Source: Paenibacillus sp. VTT E-133291 (GTDB taxonomy: Bacteria > Bacillota > Bacilli > Paenibacillales > Paenibacillaceae). Taken from it: a stretch of DNA of 64,000 nucleotides. Position numbers and translations under genes: made by a program. The notes below the pieces were generated by a model, which saw only the letters and a program-made list of their open reading frames with translations, was not told where the DNA came from and made no database searches. Below are positions 44,247-54,704 of the stretch, piece by piece (the first letter of the stretch is position 1; each line of letters opens with the position of its first letter). The stretch spans positions 1-64,000 of the forward strand of contig NZ_NFVA01000036.1 in NCBI RefSeq assembly GCF_002264395.1, read 5' to 3'.

Positions 44247-46319
44247 TTATTCGTTCGTATTTTTCACAATATTCTTCTTCGGAATTCCGTCCAATCCATA
44301 CTCCCAATCATACGCATCAAAGATTTTCCTAGCGACAGGTGCGGCGCTATTTGATCCGAACCCACCCTCAGGAATGACTACAGCCACAGCAAGTTTTGGA
44401 TTGTCACGTGGTGCAAAGGCTATAAACACTCCGTTATCCCGGTTAACTTTTTTACTATCCGTTTGTTGTGAAGTCCCTGTTTTGCGGGCAAAATCATATG
44501 GGAAATCGCCGAAGGCACTTTTAACGTCACTATTCATCCCTTTCTTGATTTCCCGCCAATAGGATGGATCGAAATGGGTCACTTCATCAAGCACTTCCCG
44601 TTTGAACGCTTTGATAACCTTCCCATCTGAATCAGTGATTTTGCTTACCAGCTGCGGTTTAATTCGTTGCCCTTCATTGGCTAAAGTAGCCGCATATTGG
44701 GCTAACTGAAGAACTGTATAACGCCCCTGCTGTCCAAAAGAAGCATACACAAGCGCAGATTGAACAGATCCAGCTTTCGCTTCAGCCTTATAATTCAGAT
44801 CGCCCAGGTATTCCCTAGGTAAACCTATACCTGTTGAAACACCAAGACCAAATTCCTTCATATAGGTGTCCCATACATCGATACCTTTAGACTTGTACTT
44901 GTCATACAATTTTTTCCCAATCATATCAACCATGTATACGTTTGAGGATTTTTCAATTGCCGTGTAAGGATACAAAGAGTGGTATACATGATTCGATGAA
45001 TTCCTTACAAAGGTCTCATGTCCCTCTCTACCAAATGAGGTGATTCCTTTATCTTGGTAAGTAGAAGATGTATTGATAAAGCCCTCTTTTAATCCAATCA
45101 GTACACTCAATGGTTTTATGGTCGAGCCGAGCAGCACCGTGGATTCGAAATTATGCCCCGATCTTCCTGATGAAAAGGGAGTGATCGTTCCGTTTTGATA
45201 ATGTTTTTCGATTTGTTCATACCTCTCCGGTAAGATCGAACCCGTAGCCCAATCATTCGTATCATAGTCAGGCATACTTGCCATCGTAATAATGTTACCT
45301 GTATCGACTTCCATGGCTACAGCGTAACCTGTTAAAGCATCAGGATGTGTTTCCCCCTGTACGGTGTGCGAGTGCAACCACTGAATCTGCTCTTTAATGG
45401 CCCCTTCGGTCTTCAGCTGAATTTTTTTATTTATCGTAGTCCAGATATTACTCCCTTTAACCGGAGGTTCAACACTGACGATTTTTTCCGCCATATTCTG
45501 CGGATCTACCGAAACTTCCTTATAACCATTCTGTCCTCGAAGCTCCTTCTGGTATTGCAGCTCCAAGCCATCAAAGCCTACTAGCTCATCCTCTTTATAG
45601 TTAAGACCAGGGTCCTGATTAGTTTTCATCGCCTGAAGTACATCCTTATAAAGATCTAAACTAGTAGAGGATTTAAAAAATTTCACATAACCAACCGCTT
45701 GTACAGCCACCGTATCGGTATCATAATGCCTAGAGCTTTCCTCTAACACCTCAAGATTGGGATATTCGTTTTTGTGCTCCAAAAAATAAGCAATTTCTTT
45801 CTTGGATAAACCTGATTTAATTCTTCGTGCCATATATCCAGATGATTTTTTAGAATATAAATCCATAACCTCAAGGATCTCTTTTGCTGTAATTTTTTTC
45901 TCATTAGGATCACCATAGGTTTCGAAGGCAGCTGCTAACTTGCTAGCCAGTGTGTTTGATTTATGATTTGCCTCGGCAGTTAATGTAGTTTTTTGGGTCG
46001 TTTTATCTGTTTTTGTGGCAGTATATTCTTTTTGCAAAGTGAGATATAAAGATTGAACGGGTGTAGAATAGGCCAATTTCTCACCTTCAGCTGCGAGGAT
46101 ATTCCCTCTCATTGCTGATAATGGAACTATTTTCATATCCCTATTAGCCTCGGCTTCAGTAAACTTAGATCCTTCGACAAATTGCAAGACTGCAAGACGA
46201 AGGATAATCACACAAAAAATAATAAAAGTGCTAAAGAAAAAAATATTGATTCTTAATTCACTAGAGTTATTTGTAGCTTTACTGTCGTCTTTTATACCTT
46301 TTCTGTCGAAGAGTCTCAC
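44247..46319 (-). CDS. Class B penicillin-binding protein (PBP2-type transpeptidase)
   Basis: A 690-aa membrane-anchored transpeptidase for peptidoglycan. One transmembrane helix at about residues 25-47 is followed by a dimerisation domain (MRGNILAAEGEKLAYS) and the transpeptidase domain. The active-site motifs are intact: SxxK in GSTIKP (near residue 396), SxN in KSSNVYM (near 455) and KTG in RKTGTSQQ (near 611). There is no glycosyltransferase domain, so it works with a partner such as RodA or FtsW. The start is a GTG with GGGAG about 9 nt upstream. It resembles the PbpA/PbpH elongation group of bacilli. No neighbouring gene suggests a special role. Confidence 0.92.
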   Translation of the reverse strand: MRLFDRKGIKDDSKATNNSSELRINIFFFSTFIIFCVIILRLAVLQFVEGSKFTEAEANRDMKIVPLSAMRGNILAAEGEKLAYSTPVQSLYLTLQKEYTATKTDKTTQKTTLTAEANHKSNTLASKLAAAFETYGDPNEKKITAKEILEVMDLYSKKSSGYMARRIKSGLSKKEIAYFLEHKNEYPNLEVLEESSRHYDTDTVAVQAVGYVKFFKSSTSLDLYKDVLQAMKTNQDPGLNYKEDELVGFDGLELQYQKELRGQNGYKEVSVDPQNMAEKIVSVEPPVKGSNIWTTINKKIQLKTEGAIKEQIQWLHSHTVQGETHPDALTGYAVAMEVDTGNIITMASMPDYDTNDWATGSILPERYEQIEKHYQNGTITPFSSGRSGHNFESTVLLGSTIKPLSVLIGLKEGFINTSSTYQDKGITSFGREGHETFVRNSSNHVYHSLYPYTAIEKSSNVYMVDMIGKKLYDKYKSKGIDVWDTYMKEFGLGVSTGIGLPREYLGDLNYKAEAKAGSVQSALVYASFGQQGRYTVLQLAQYAATLANEGQRIKPQLVSKITDSDGKVIKAFKREVLDEVTHFDPSYWREIKKGMNSDVKSAFGDFPYDFARKTGTSQQTDSKKVNRDNGVFIAFAPRDNPKLAVAVVIPEGGFGSNSAAPVARKIFDAYDWEYGLDGIPKKNIVKNTNE

Positions 46320-46441
46320 ATAATCCCACTCCCTATTTCCAAAATTCTACAATATAGGTTCTAAGTATAAACTAGCAAACTGAAATATACAAAATTAAGA
46401 ATAATAGTTAAATAATTGTTCACAATCGATAATATCCAATT

Positions 46442-46486
46442 AAAAAAAACAGCAATCCTCAATATGCGAGAATCGCTGTTTTTTTT
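46442..46486. terminator. Bidirectional intrinsic terminator
   Basis: AACAGCAATCCTC pairs imperfectly with GAGAATCGCTGTT; A-run before and T-run after on both strands. It lies upstream of the PBP gene on the minus strand, so read-through from the iron operon should stop here. Confidence 0.75.
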
Positions 46487-46499
46487 GTAGACGTTGGGT

Positions 46500-46769
46500 A
46501 GCCTGCACCTATGAATTGTCATCATTTGCTGAGGTTTAAGGACTCAAATGACGTTATTTGCAAGTTTTTAGCCTTTGGAGCTTGAATTCGACCTCCAGCG
46601 ACGTTATTCCTTAGTAAGAGGGCAAACTGAATAATTTTTATGCCAATAGCGGCTATGCAGTCATTTCCCACTTCAGATACGGAATAAAGCTGATTTAGGG
46701 GTGGCTGTAGCTCCTCATCGAATGAAACGAAGTTTAAGGCGATCTAGATCGAGGAAGCCCTAATGAATT
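46500..46769. other. Intergenic region without a recognised gene
   Basis: About 270 bp hold no convincing reading frame. Two copies of GACGTTATT stand about 60 bp apart and resemble short intergenic repeats of Paenibacillus genomes, but this is too weak to call. Confidence 0.4.
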
Positions 46770-46815
46770 AGGGGATGCCCCAATGACCATTGTTATGGCT
46801 TTTGGAACACCCCCT
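46770..46815 (-). terminator. Terminator-like hairpin after the FecCD-type gene
   Basis: AGGGGGTGTTCC and GGGGCATCCCCT pair over 12 positions including G-U wobbles, with a small inner hairpin. It starts 20 nt after the stop at 46836. The T-run is poor on the minus strand. Confidence 0.45.
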
Positions 46816-46835
46816 ATTTTATCTTATAGTAAAAT

Positions 46836-48905
46836 CTATACTTTTCTAACCTGAGACCGATACATCAAGAACAAGAAATACGGAGCTCCGATCAACATTA
46901 TAATAAGACCCGATGGGATTTCTTTTGGTGCCATAATGGTTCTTCCCAGCGTATCCGCAATCACGAGCATTATTCCGCCAAGTAATCCTGACAGAACAAT
47001 GGATCGTCTCGTGTGATGTCCAATCATCATCCGTACTGCATGCGGCGCCATGAGCCCGAGGAATCCTATGGTTCCTACACTTGCAACGGCTCCCGCTGCA
47101 AGCATCACACCGATAATCATCGCCCACAGCCGAGTTCCTCGAACGGGTAGTCCTAAACCTGTTGAACTCTCATCGCCAAATGCTAGCAAATCGAATTTAC
47201 GCCCCAAATAATATGCCAATGGAATGAGTACAATCAGGAAAATAAACAAGCTATTAAATTGATTCCAGCTTCGTCCGTAAGTCGAACCCGTTAACCAAAT
47301 TAAAGAGCTGCTGCTCCATAAACTGCCCTTGACGATCATAACCTGTATTCCCGCAGAGGCGATCGCTGATACCGCGATCCCAAGCAGAATCAGGACAGAA
47401 GGATTCAAGTCTCTGCGCCAGGCCATAAAAAACACAAAAGCCGCTGCCAGTGCACCACCCGCAATTGCTGCAATAGGGACCGCTAATACCGTCAGTGCCG
47501 GAAAAGCGATCATCACGGTTAGCGCTCCTAGTCCAGCACCCGAAGTCACACCAATAATGGAGGCGTCGGCCAGCGGATTTCGGACAGCGCTTTGAATCAA
47601 GACACCACTAATGGCAAGCGCAATACCGCCTCCAGCCGCAACGAGTGTACGTGGAAGTCGTAAATTCAGCAGGACGGAATAAGATCCATCACCGCTATGG
47701 ACAAGACTGCTTAGCAGATCGCTAATTGGTATTTTGGTTCCTCCAAGTGACAAACTCACAAGGATAACAACAATGAGCAGTATGCTCATGAATATCACCG
47801 CCGGAACAAAGCGCATCCGAAGCGCTGTCCCTCCTATATTCATAGATGACTGACCAGCACCTGAACCCGATATATTTTTCATCTTGGTCAGCACCAGCCA
47901 AATAAGCCACGGCGCGCCAATAATCGCCATTACTGCACCAACCGGCATTTCACCCACACTGCTGCGCACTACCCGCGCGAGCGTATCCGCTGCCGTAATG
48001 AGCAGGGCTCCCCACAGCGCACTTGCAGGAATGAGCAGGTGATGCTTTCGAATACCGCTAAGCCGAACCAGATGTGGAGCCACCAGACCCACAAATCCGA
48101 TCGGACCAACCACGCTGACCACGACCGCAGCCAACAATACCGATAAGCCTAGACCTAATCCCCGTGCCAACCCAACACGTTGCCCAAGTGAACGGGCTGT
48201 GGACTCATCGAGCTCTAAAGCATCAAATTGTCTGCCTCCGAGCACAGCGGCTATAAGCAGTGTAATTACAAAAGGCCAGGCATACTTCACACCGTCCCAA
48301 TCTAGTTGAATCAGTGATCCTGAACCCCATAAGAATAAATTTTGCGTTTCGTTCTTGTTAAAAATATGTAGGGCGGATGTAAATGCTCCGAGAACCATAG
48401 ACACGATCATACCTGACAAAGCCAATCTGACAGGTGTAGCCGCTTTACCTCCACTCAGCAAATAAGCAGCTAGAGCTGCAAACAATCCCCCTGCAACTGC
48501 CAGCAAGAATGGGAATTGATGCTGCAAAGCCGGGAAAGTAACCATACCAAGAACAACCATAAAATAAGCACCGGCATTAATCCCCAATGTATCTGAGGAA
48601 GCGAGCGGATTCTTCGTTATCGTCTGCAGTAAGGCTCCAGCCGCTGCCAGAGCGGCACCAGCCAGAAGGCCAATCACCGTACGCGGCATCCGAATATCCC
48701 AGAGCAGATTATGTTCCATCACATCCTGGCGGTTCAGCAATCCCTCCAACACCGTAGCTGCCGGGATTTTGGCTTCTCCAAAGCCTAGACTAAGAATGGA
48801 TAGAACAAAGAGGGCGGCAAGGCCGCCCCCAAATATTCCAATGATTCGCCAGGTCATTCCACTTGAGGCCTCTTTGCTACTCTTCCCGTTCATAAATGCA
48901 CTCAT
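46836..48905 (-). CDS. Fused iron-siderophore ABC permease (two FecCD domains)
   Basis: A 689-aa membrane protein made of two homologous FecCD/BtuC-type halves of about 340 aa in one chain. Each half carries a LRLPRTL- or IRMPRTVIGLLAGAALAAAGALLQ-type segment and a GFVGLVAPHLVR / GFLGLMAPHAVR motif. Most Firmicutes use two separate genes; the fusion resembles FhuB. Its ATG overlaps the stop of the binding-protein gene (ATGA), so the two are coupled. No ATPase gene follows, so it must use one encoded elsewhere. It imports ferric siderophores; the ligand is not evident. Confidence 0.93.
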   Translation of the reverse strand: MSAFMNGKSSKEASSGMTWRIIGIFGGGLAALFVLSILSLGFGEAKIPAATVLEGLLNRQDVMEHNLLWDIRMPRTVIGLLAGAALAAAGALLQTITKNPLASSDTLGINAGAYFMVVLGMVTFPALQHQFPFLLAVAGGLFAALAAYLLSGGKAATPVRLALSGMIVSMVLGAFTSALHIFNKNETQNLFLWGSGSLIQLDWDGVKYAWPFVITLLIAAVLGGRQFDALELDESTARSLGQRVGLARGLGLGLSVLLAAVVVSVVGPIGFVGLVAPHLVRLSGIRKHHLLIPASALWGALLITAADTLARVVRSSVGEMPVGAVMAIIGAPWLIWLVLTKMKNISGSGAGQSSMNIGGTALRMRFVPAVIFMSILLIVVILVSLSLGGTKIPISDLLSSLVHSGDGSYSVLLNLRLPRTLVAAGGGIALAISGVLIQSAVRNPLADASIIGVTSGAGLGALTVMIAFPALTVLAVPIAAIAGGALAAAFVFFMAWRRDLNPSVLILLGIAVSAIASAGIQVMIVKGSLWSSSSLIWLTGSTYGRSWNQFNSLFIFLIVLIPLAYYLGRKFDLLAFGDESSTGLGLPVRGTRLWAMIIGVMLAAGAVASVGTIGFLGLMAPHAVRMMIGHHTRRSIVLSGLLGGIMLVIADTLGRTIMAPKEIPSGLIIMLIGAPYFLFLMYRSQVRKV

Positions 48906-49924
48906 TTCGTTAATGTATTTACAACTTCATCCACGATAACTTTAGAGGAGATCGGGCCGCCGAACACCCAAGTAGTACTGCTCAATCCGAAAGTACGATT
49001 CTCTTTTACAAAGTTAAGTCCGTTCCAAACGGAATTATCCTTCAGTTCTTTCGTGAAAATATTATCATCCTTCTGAACGATATACATCAGGTTAGTATCC
49101 TGAACAGCTGGCAACGCTTCAACAGTTGAGGTACTGAATCCGTAAGCTTCGAATTTCTCCGGTTTCCAGTCGTTCTTCAGACCAATCCGATCCAATGTTT
49201 GTACCGCAAGTGAGTTATCTGTAAACAGACGCAACGTTGCTGCATTTTGATAGCTGTATGCTTGGGTCAGTACATAGTTCAAGCCTTCTTTACCTACTTC
49301 AGCCAGCTTTGCCTTTGCATCCGCATAGTGTGTATCCAAATCAGCAAGAACCTTATCGGCTTCTGCAGTTTTGCCTACTGCCGCTGCAATCGTTTTGAAG
49401 GTTTCTTCCATCAAAGTGTACTGATCGCCTTCTCCTTCATTCGGATACAGACCGAAAATCAGTGTTGGCGCAATACCTTTTAGTTGATCATAAATGCCTT
49501 CGTGCCCACCCGTATTGGCAATAATCAGATCAGGCTTTAATGAAGCAATCGTCTCCAGATCTGGCTCATCACGGGAACCAACATCAGTCACATTTGCATC
49601 AAGTGGTGCTTCAGAAGTCACATACAGCTTATAGTTCTCGTTATCGGCATTACCTACTGGCTGCATTCCTAGCGCAATAATATCCTCCGTAAAGGTCCAT
49701 TCTAATACCACAACCTTTTGCGCAGGTTTGTCCAGCGTAATCTCACCTTTAGAATCTTTTAGTACAATAGGTCCGCCTGTAGATTCAGTGCTCGTTTTAT
49801 CAGAGACCGTATTGTCAGCTGCTCCTGTATTGGATACCGCATTATTCTTTGAATTATTTCCACAGCCTGCTACCACTAATATGACAGCTATAATCATAAA
49901 TAAACTGATTAACCTTTTGTGCAT
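48902..49924 (-). CDS. Siderophore-binding lipoprotein (FecB/FhuD type)
   Basis: A 340-aa periplasmic-binding-protein fold with a lipoprotein signal (VVAGC lipobox). Motifs VVLEWTFTEDIIALGMQPVG and LETIASLKPDLIIANTGGHEGIYDQL are typical of class III iron-siderophore binders. GGGGGAT lies 6 nt upstream of the ATG. It feeds the fused FecCD permease encoded directly downstream. Two Fur boxes cover the upstream region, so expression should rise under iron limitation. Confidence 0.93.
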   Translation of the reverse strand: MHKRLISLFMIIAVILVVAGCGNNSKNNAVSNTGAADNTVSDKTSTESTGGPIVLKDSKGEITLDKPAQKVVVLEWTFTEDIIALGMQPVGNADNENYKLYVTSEAPLDANVTDVGSRDEPDLETIASLKPDLIIANTGGHEGIYDQLKGIAPTLIFGLYPNEGEGDQYTLMEETFKTIAAAVGKTAEADKVLADLDTHYADAKAKLAEVGKEGLNYVLTQAYSYQNAATLRLFTDNSLAVQTLDRIGLKNDWKPEKFEAYGFSTSTVEALPAVQDTNLMYIVQKDDNIFTKELKDNSVWNGLNFVKENRTFGLSSTTWVFGGPISSKVIVDEVVNTLTK

Positions 49925-49964
49925 TTTCTTTATCCCCCTGTATTTTAACGATCGAAGTTGATTC

Positions 49965-50004
49965 TATGATAATTGTTATCAATCTATTGATAATGATTAT
50001 CATA
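49965..50004 (-). promoter_or_regulatory. Tandem Fur boxes
   Basis: Two near-consensus Fur sites, centred on TGATAATTGTTATCA (49967-49981) and TGATAATGATTATCA (49988-50002), are spaced 21 bp apart. They lie about 45-80 bp upstream of the siderophore-binding gene and should block it when iron is plentiful. Confidence 0.9.
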
Positions 50005-50081
50005 GAAAATCATACTAGTTATCTTATACGTGTTTTTAGCGAAAGTCAAAGTTAAAATTTAATATACAGCGCCTAGCCCCT

Positions 50082-50128
50082 AAAAAAGAAGTCCTAACAA
50101 ATCAAGGCCTCCTTGATTTGTTAGGACT
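50082..50128 (-). terminator. Strong intrinsic terminator of licT
   Basis: A nearly perfect stem of about 18 bp (AGTCCTAACAAATCAAGG with its complement), 3-5-nt loop, then TCTTTTTTA on the minus strand. Confidence 0.95.
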
Positions 50129-50132
50129 CTCC

Positions 50133-50972
50133 CTACTCCATGATCTGGTTGGTGATTCTTTCAATGTGGATGGTGAGATACAGCATTTCATCATTTGTTA
50201 ATTCACGGTTATAGGTTTTGTCGATATAGATTTTAATTTTCTCAACACTTGCAAAAGCTTCCTTATATTGCTCCTTCACCAAATTAAATAAGCCATTCTC
50301 ATTATCAGGCGGTGGAGTACCAGTAATGAGGCGTTGCGCAAAAAATTTCAAATGAGTAATAAAGCGGTAATAGGCAAGGGATTCTTCATCATATTCTAGC
50401 CTGAAATGATGCTTCACGATATTTAAGATGTCGTTCATAATCTTCGTAATATTTACCATATTGGGCATTTCTTCGTTTAGTTCAGCATTTACCAGATGGA
50501 GAGCAATATGTCCTGCCTCATCCTCAGGTAGCCTAACACCGAACTTGGAATGAATAATTTGCAGCGCAGCCTTCCCAACCTCGTATTCTTCCTTGTAGAA
50601 CCTTTTAATTTCCCAAAGCATAGCGTTTTTAATCTTCAGCCCTTTTGAGAAGCGCTCCAAGGCAAAACTGATATGATCGGTCAGACTAACATAAATACTA
50701 TCGTCCAGCATTTTACCGAGTTGTAGCTTGGCAAAGTTGATGATCTCTTCTGATAACTCCATATGCTCAATTGGAATCTCGGAAAGCAGCGTTTTTAGCT
50801 TATCTGAAAGCTTTTGATTGTTTAAAGTAAATATCTTTTCAATTTTCTCTTCCGCTAAGAAGTCTCCTCGCTTTTTCTTAAAGGCAAGTCCTCTCCCCAT
50901 GATTACCAATTCAACATTGTGATCATCTATGACAGTAACAACATTGTTGTTCAACACTTTCTCAATCCGCAT
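50133..50972 (-). CDS. licT: Transcription antiterminator LicT, BglG family
   Basis: A 279-aa protein. An N-terminal RNA-binding CAT domain (MRIEKVLNNNVVTVID, about 1-55) is followed by two PRD modules with conserved His (SLTDHISFALERF, EAGHIALHLVNAEL; THLKFFAQRL, YLTIHIERI). In the presence of beta-glucosides it is dephosphorylated at PRD1, binds the RAT site and prevents termination. The start is the ATG at 50972 with AAGGAG upstream; an earlier ATG has none. It is 67 nt downstream of the PTS gene and shares its transcript, so it controls its own expression through the RAT upstream of that gene. Confidence 0.95.
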   Translation of the reverse strand: MRIEKVLNNNVVTVIDDHNVELVIMGRGLAFKKKRGDFLAEEKIEKIFTLNNQKLSDKLKTLLSEIPIEHMELSEEIINFAKLQLGKMLDDSIYVSLTDHISFALERFSKGLKIKNAMLWEIKRFYKEEYEVGKAALQIIHSKFGVRLPEDEAGHIALHLVNAELNEEMPNMVNITKIMNDILNIVKHHFRLEYDEESLAYYRFITHLKFFAQRLITGTPPPDNENGLFNLVKEQYKEAFASVEKIKIYIDKTYNRELTNDEMLYLTIHIERITNQIME

Positions 50973-51039
50973 ATTACAGCTCCTTGCAATCCTTTCCATT
51001 TTGCGTAGCTAGTCTGTTGTTATAATGTTCGACAAAAGA

Positions 51040-52905
51040 TCAAACTACAACAGTCATCAAATCCACACCCGGTGTGATAGCCGTTTTCTTGGTACCAATC
51101 ACATCACTATAATTAGCAGTATTGGTAATAATGATTGGTGTTGTACATTGATAACCTTCATTTTTTATTTGTTCAAGATCAAATTCAATCAAGAGTTCAC
51201 CCTGTTTGACGGTTGCTCCCTCTTCAACTTTCACATCAAAATATTTACCTTTTAATTTCACAGTTTCTATACCGATATGGATCAGGACTTCAACACCATC
51301 ATCCGATACTACGGCAATACAATGACCTGTTCTAAAAATGGTAGAAACCACCCCACTAACCGGTGAGTAGAGCTTACCTTCGGTAGGTTCGATGGCCATG
51401 CCCTTACCCATTGCTTCAGAGGCAAAAGCTGCATCATCAACGGAGGCTAAAGGAATTACGTTACCAGCTAGAGGGCTGACAACGGTTGAACTCTGCACAG
51501 CGTGAGGGAGAATAACCTCGCTCTTGTCAGTATTCGTCTTTTCTGCGACATCATTCACTTTTTCTTCTACAGCATTCACTTTCTTTTTATCTTCATAACC
51601 AAACATCATTGTAATCACCATTGCCAAAATAATCGTCACACCAGCAATGATCGCTTGAACTGCTAACGGAGAAAATGCCGGAAGACTTAATACACTCACA
51701 AAGGCGAAGACTTCCATCTTCACTTTGAAAAGACCACTAAGTGCGCCACCTATACCGCCAGCAATGGTTACATATATAAAGGTCCGTTTGTAACGGGTCA
51801 ACAATCCGTAAATAATAGGTTCAGTTACACCTGAGAGCGCTCCTGGTAAAAATGTACTAGCAGCCAATGTTTTCAACTGCTTATCTCTTGTTTTCAGGAA
51901 GATCCCCAAGGCTAAACCAAGTTGTGCAAAGATAGCCATGCCTGCCATTGCATAGATCGGATCTCCACCCTTAGCAATGTTCTCAAGAATAATCGGTACA
52001 AGCCCCCAGTGCAATCCGAGCACGGTCAAATACGTCCAAGAGATCCCTACTATTGCCCCCGTAACGATACCGCTCTTTGTACTGAGGAACAATATAGCAT
52101 CTCCAATTAAGTTCCCTACAATCACGCCAAAGGGTCCGAAAGCCAACAGGGTTAAAGGCACAATCACAATAAAACATATCATTGGAACCAAGAACATCTG
52201 CAAATCCTTGTGTATAAACTTTCTTAGTTGCTTATCCAGTAAAGCGTATATACAGATGGCGATAAAAATCGGAAATACGCTTGAGGAATAGTCTGACATG
52301 ACTAAAGGAATTCCTAAAAAATGTGGAGATTCAACACTCGCTAATCCCGTAATGTTAGGTTCAAGCAAGGCTGCACCGATACTACCACCCACATAAGCAT
52401 TTACACCCAGTCTCATCGATAATGTAATACCTAAGAAAATTGGCAGAAAATAGAACACAGCATTACTAGCACCAGCCAATACTTTATAAGTCTCACCGTC
52501 TGCCGCTAAAACATTTAACGAAGTCAATACGGTTAACAGCGCTTTCAACATACCCGCACCTGCTAAGGCACCAATCAGTGGTGAAAAACTTCTAGAAATC
52601 ACATCAAAAATCAGAGTCCCTAGCGGTTTCTTTACCTTTTTCTCACCAGAGTCACTACTAGGGGATATGGATTTAGCAATCTCTTTATAAACATCAGCTA
52701 CATGGGTACCCACTATAACCTGGAATTGTCCCCCTTTGCTGACCACTCCAATAATCCCTTTCATTTTCTCCAGATTTTCTTTATCCACTTTTTGTTCGTC
52801 GTTAAGTGTGAATCTTAGTCGAGTGGCACAGTGGATCACGTTATTAATATTTTTCTCCCCACCGACAGATTGAATAATGTCTTTACCTAGCTGCTCATAA
52901 CTCAT
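51040..52905 (-). CDS. bglP: Beta-glucoside PTS transporter, EIIBCA
   Basis: A 621-aa three-domain enzyme II. EIIB at about 1-85 has the phospho-cysteine in HCATRLRF (Cys26). EIIC at about 100-450 has about ten transmembrane helices with MRLGVNAYVGG and GALSGVTEPIIYG. A linker follows, and EIIA (about 485-621) has the phospho-histidine in VLIHIGIETV. It imports aryl- or beta-glucosides as 6-phosphates. AAGGGGTG lies upstream of the ATG. A promoter, RAT and terminator precede the gene, so it is expressed only when LicT is active. The phosphorylated sugars are split by the 6-phospho-beta-glucosidase encoded upstream. Confidence 0.96.
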   Translation of the reverse strand: MSYEQLGKDIIQSVGGEKNINNVIHCATRLRFTLNDEQKVDKENLEKMKGIIGVVSKGGQFQVIVGTHVADVYKEIAKSISPSSDSGEKKVKKPLGTLIFDVISRSFSPLIGALAGAGMLKALLTVLTSLNVLAADGETYKVLAGASNAVFYFLPIFLGITLSMRLGVNAYVGGSIGAALLEPNITGLASVESPHFLGIPLVMSDYSSSVFPIFIAICIYALLDKQLRKFIHKDLQMFLVPMICFIVIVPLTLLAFGPFGVIVGNLIGDAILFLSTKSGIVTGAIVGISWTYLTVLGLHWGLVPIILENIAKGGDPIYAMAGMAIFAQLGLALGIFLKTRDKQLKTLAASTFLPGALSGVTEPIIYGLLTRYKRTFIYVTIAGGIGGALSGLFKVKMEVFAFVSVLSLPAFSPLAVQAIIAGVTIILAMVITMMFGYEDKKKVNAVEEKVNDVAEKTNTDKSEVILPHAVQSSTVVSPLAGNVIPLASVDDAAFASEAMGKGMAIEPTEGKLYSPVSGVVSTIFRTGHCIAVVSDDGVEVLIHIGIETVKLKGKYFDVKVEEGATVKQGELLIEFDLEQIKNEGYQCTTPIIITNTANYSDVIGTKKTAITPGVDLMTVVV

Positions 52906-52962
52906 TTTCGTACACCCCTTCGGTAACAGATCAGATCAATTAATCACGGAACACAGTGAACG

Positions 52963-53030
52963 AAAAAAAACCTAAATCACATCCATGCACGAGAGAGAAA
53001 TCTCCCGTAAACATAAATGAAACTTAGGTT
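52963..53030 (-). terminator. Leader terminator overlapping the LicT target
   Basis: AACCTAAGTTTCA pairs with TGATTTAGGTT around a long loop and is followed by eight T on the minus strand. Its 5' arm overlaps the end of the RAT, so bound LicT would prevent it from forming. Confidence 0.9.
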
Positions 53031-53054
53031 TTGCCTGCTATGCAGTAGCAATCC
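53027..53054 (-). promoter_or_regulatory. RAT: ribonucleic antiterminator site for LicT
   Basis: On the minus strand GGATTGCTACTGC-AT-AGCAGGCAAAACC matches the LicT/SacY-class RAT sequence closely. It lies between the promoter at 53081-53109 and bglP, and shares its end with the terminator stem. Confidence 0.93.
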
Positions 53055-53080
53055 TGATATCCGATTAATTTATTACTTAC

Positions 53081-53109
53081 AAATTAACATGTCCCATTAG
53101 CCATGTCAA
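53081..53109 (-). promoter_or_regulatory. Sigma-A-type promoter of bglP-licT
   Basis: A consensus TTGACA is 17 nt from TAATTT on the minus strand. It lies between the bglH terminator and the RAT, so bglP-licT has its own promoter separate from bglH. Confidence 0.75.
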
Positions 53110-53131
53110 CGATAACCATAATTTGCATAAT

Positions 53132-53173
53132 AAAAAGTCCTGATCATCAAGAGGATCTTGACGATCAGGACTT
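53132..53173 (-). terminator. Strong intrinsic terminator of bglH
   Basis: AGTCCTGATCGTCAAGA and TCTTGATGATCAGGACT pair and are followed by TTTTTATT on the minus strand, 7 nt after the bglH stop. Confidence 0.92.
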
Positions 53174-53179
53174 TCGCTA

Positions 53180-54641
<1,462 letters not shown>

Positions 54642-54645
54642 CCGA

Positions 54646-54676
54646 ATCCTAACTCTTGGAACGCGTTACATGTCAA
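54646..54676 (-). promoter_or_regulatory. Candidate bglH promoter containing the operator
   Basis: A perfect TTGACA at 54676-54671 and a TAGGAT-type -10 at 54651-54646, 19 nt apart (long), on the minus strand. A palindrome fills the spacer. A second possible -10 (TATACT) lies further downstream. Confidence 0.45.
54658..54669. promoter_or_regulatory. Candidate operator of the LacI-type regulator
   Basis: GGAACGCGTTAC is a near-perfect palindrome around a central GC step. It sits between the -35 and -10 of the likely bglH promoter and just downstream of the likely regulator promoter, so one bound repressor could control both. Confidence 0.5.
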
Positions 54677-54704
54677 GCATTAATCATGCAAAGGAGAGAA
54701 GTCG

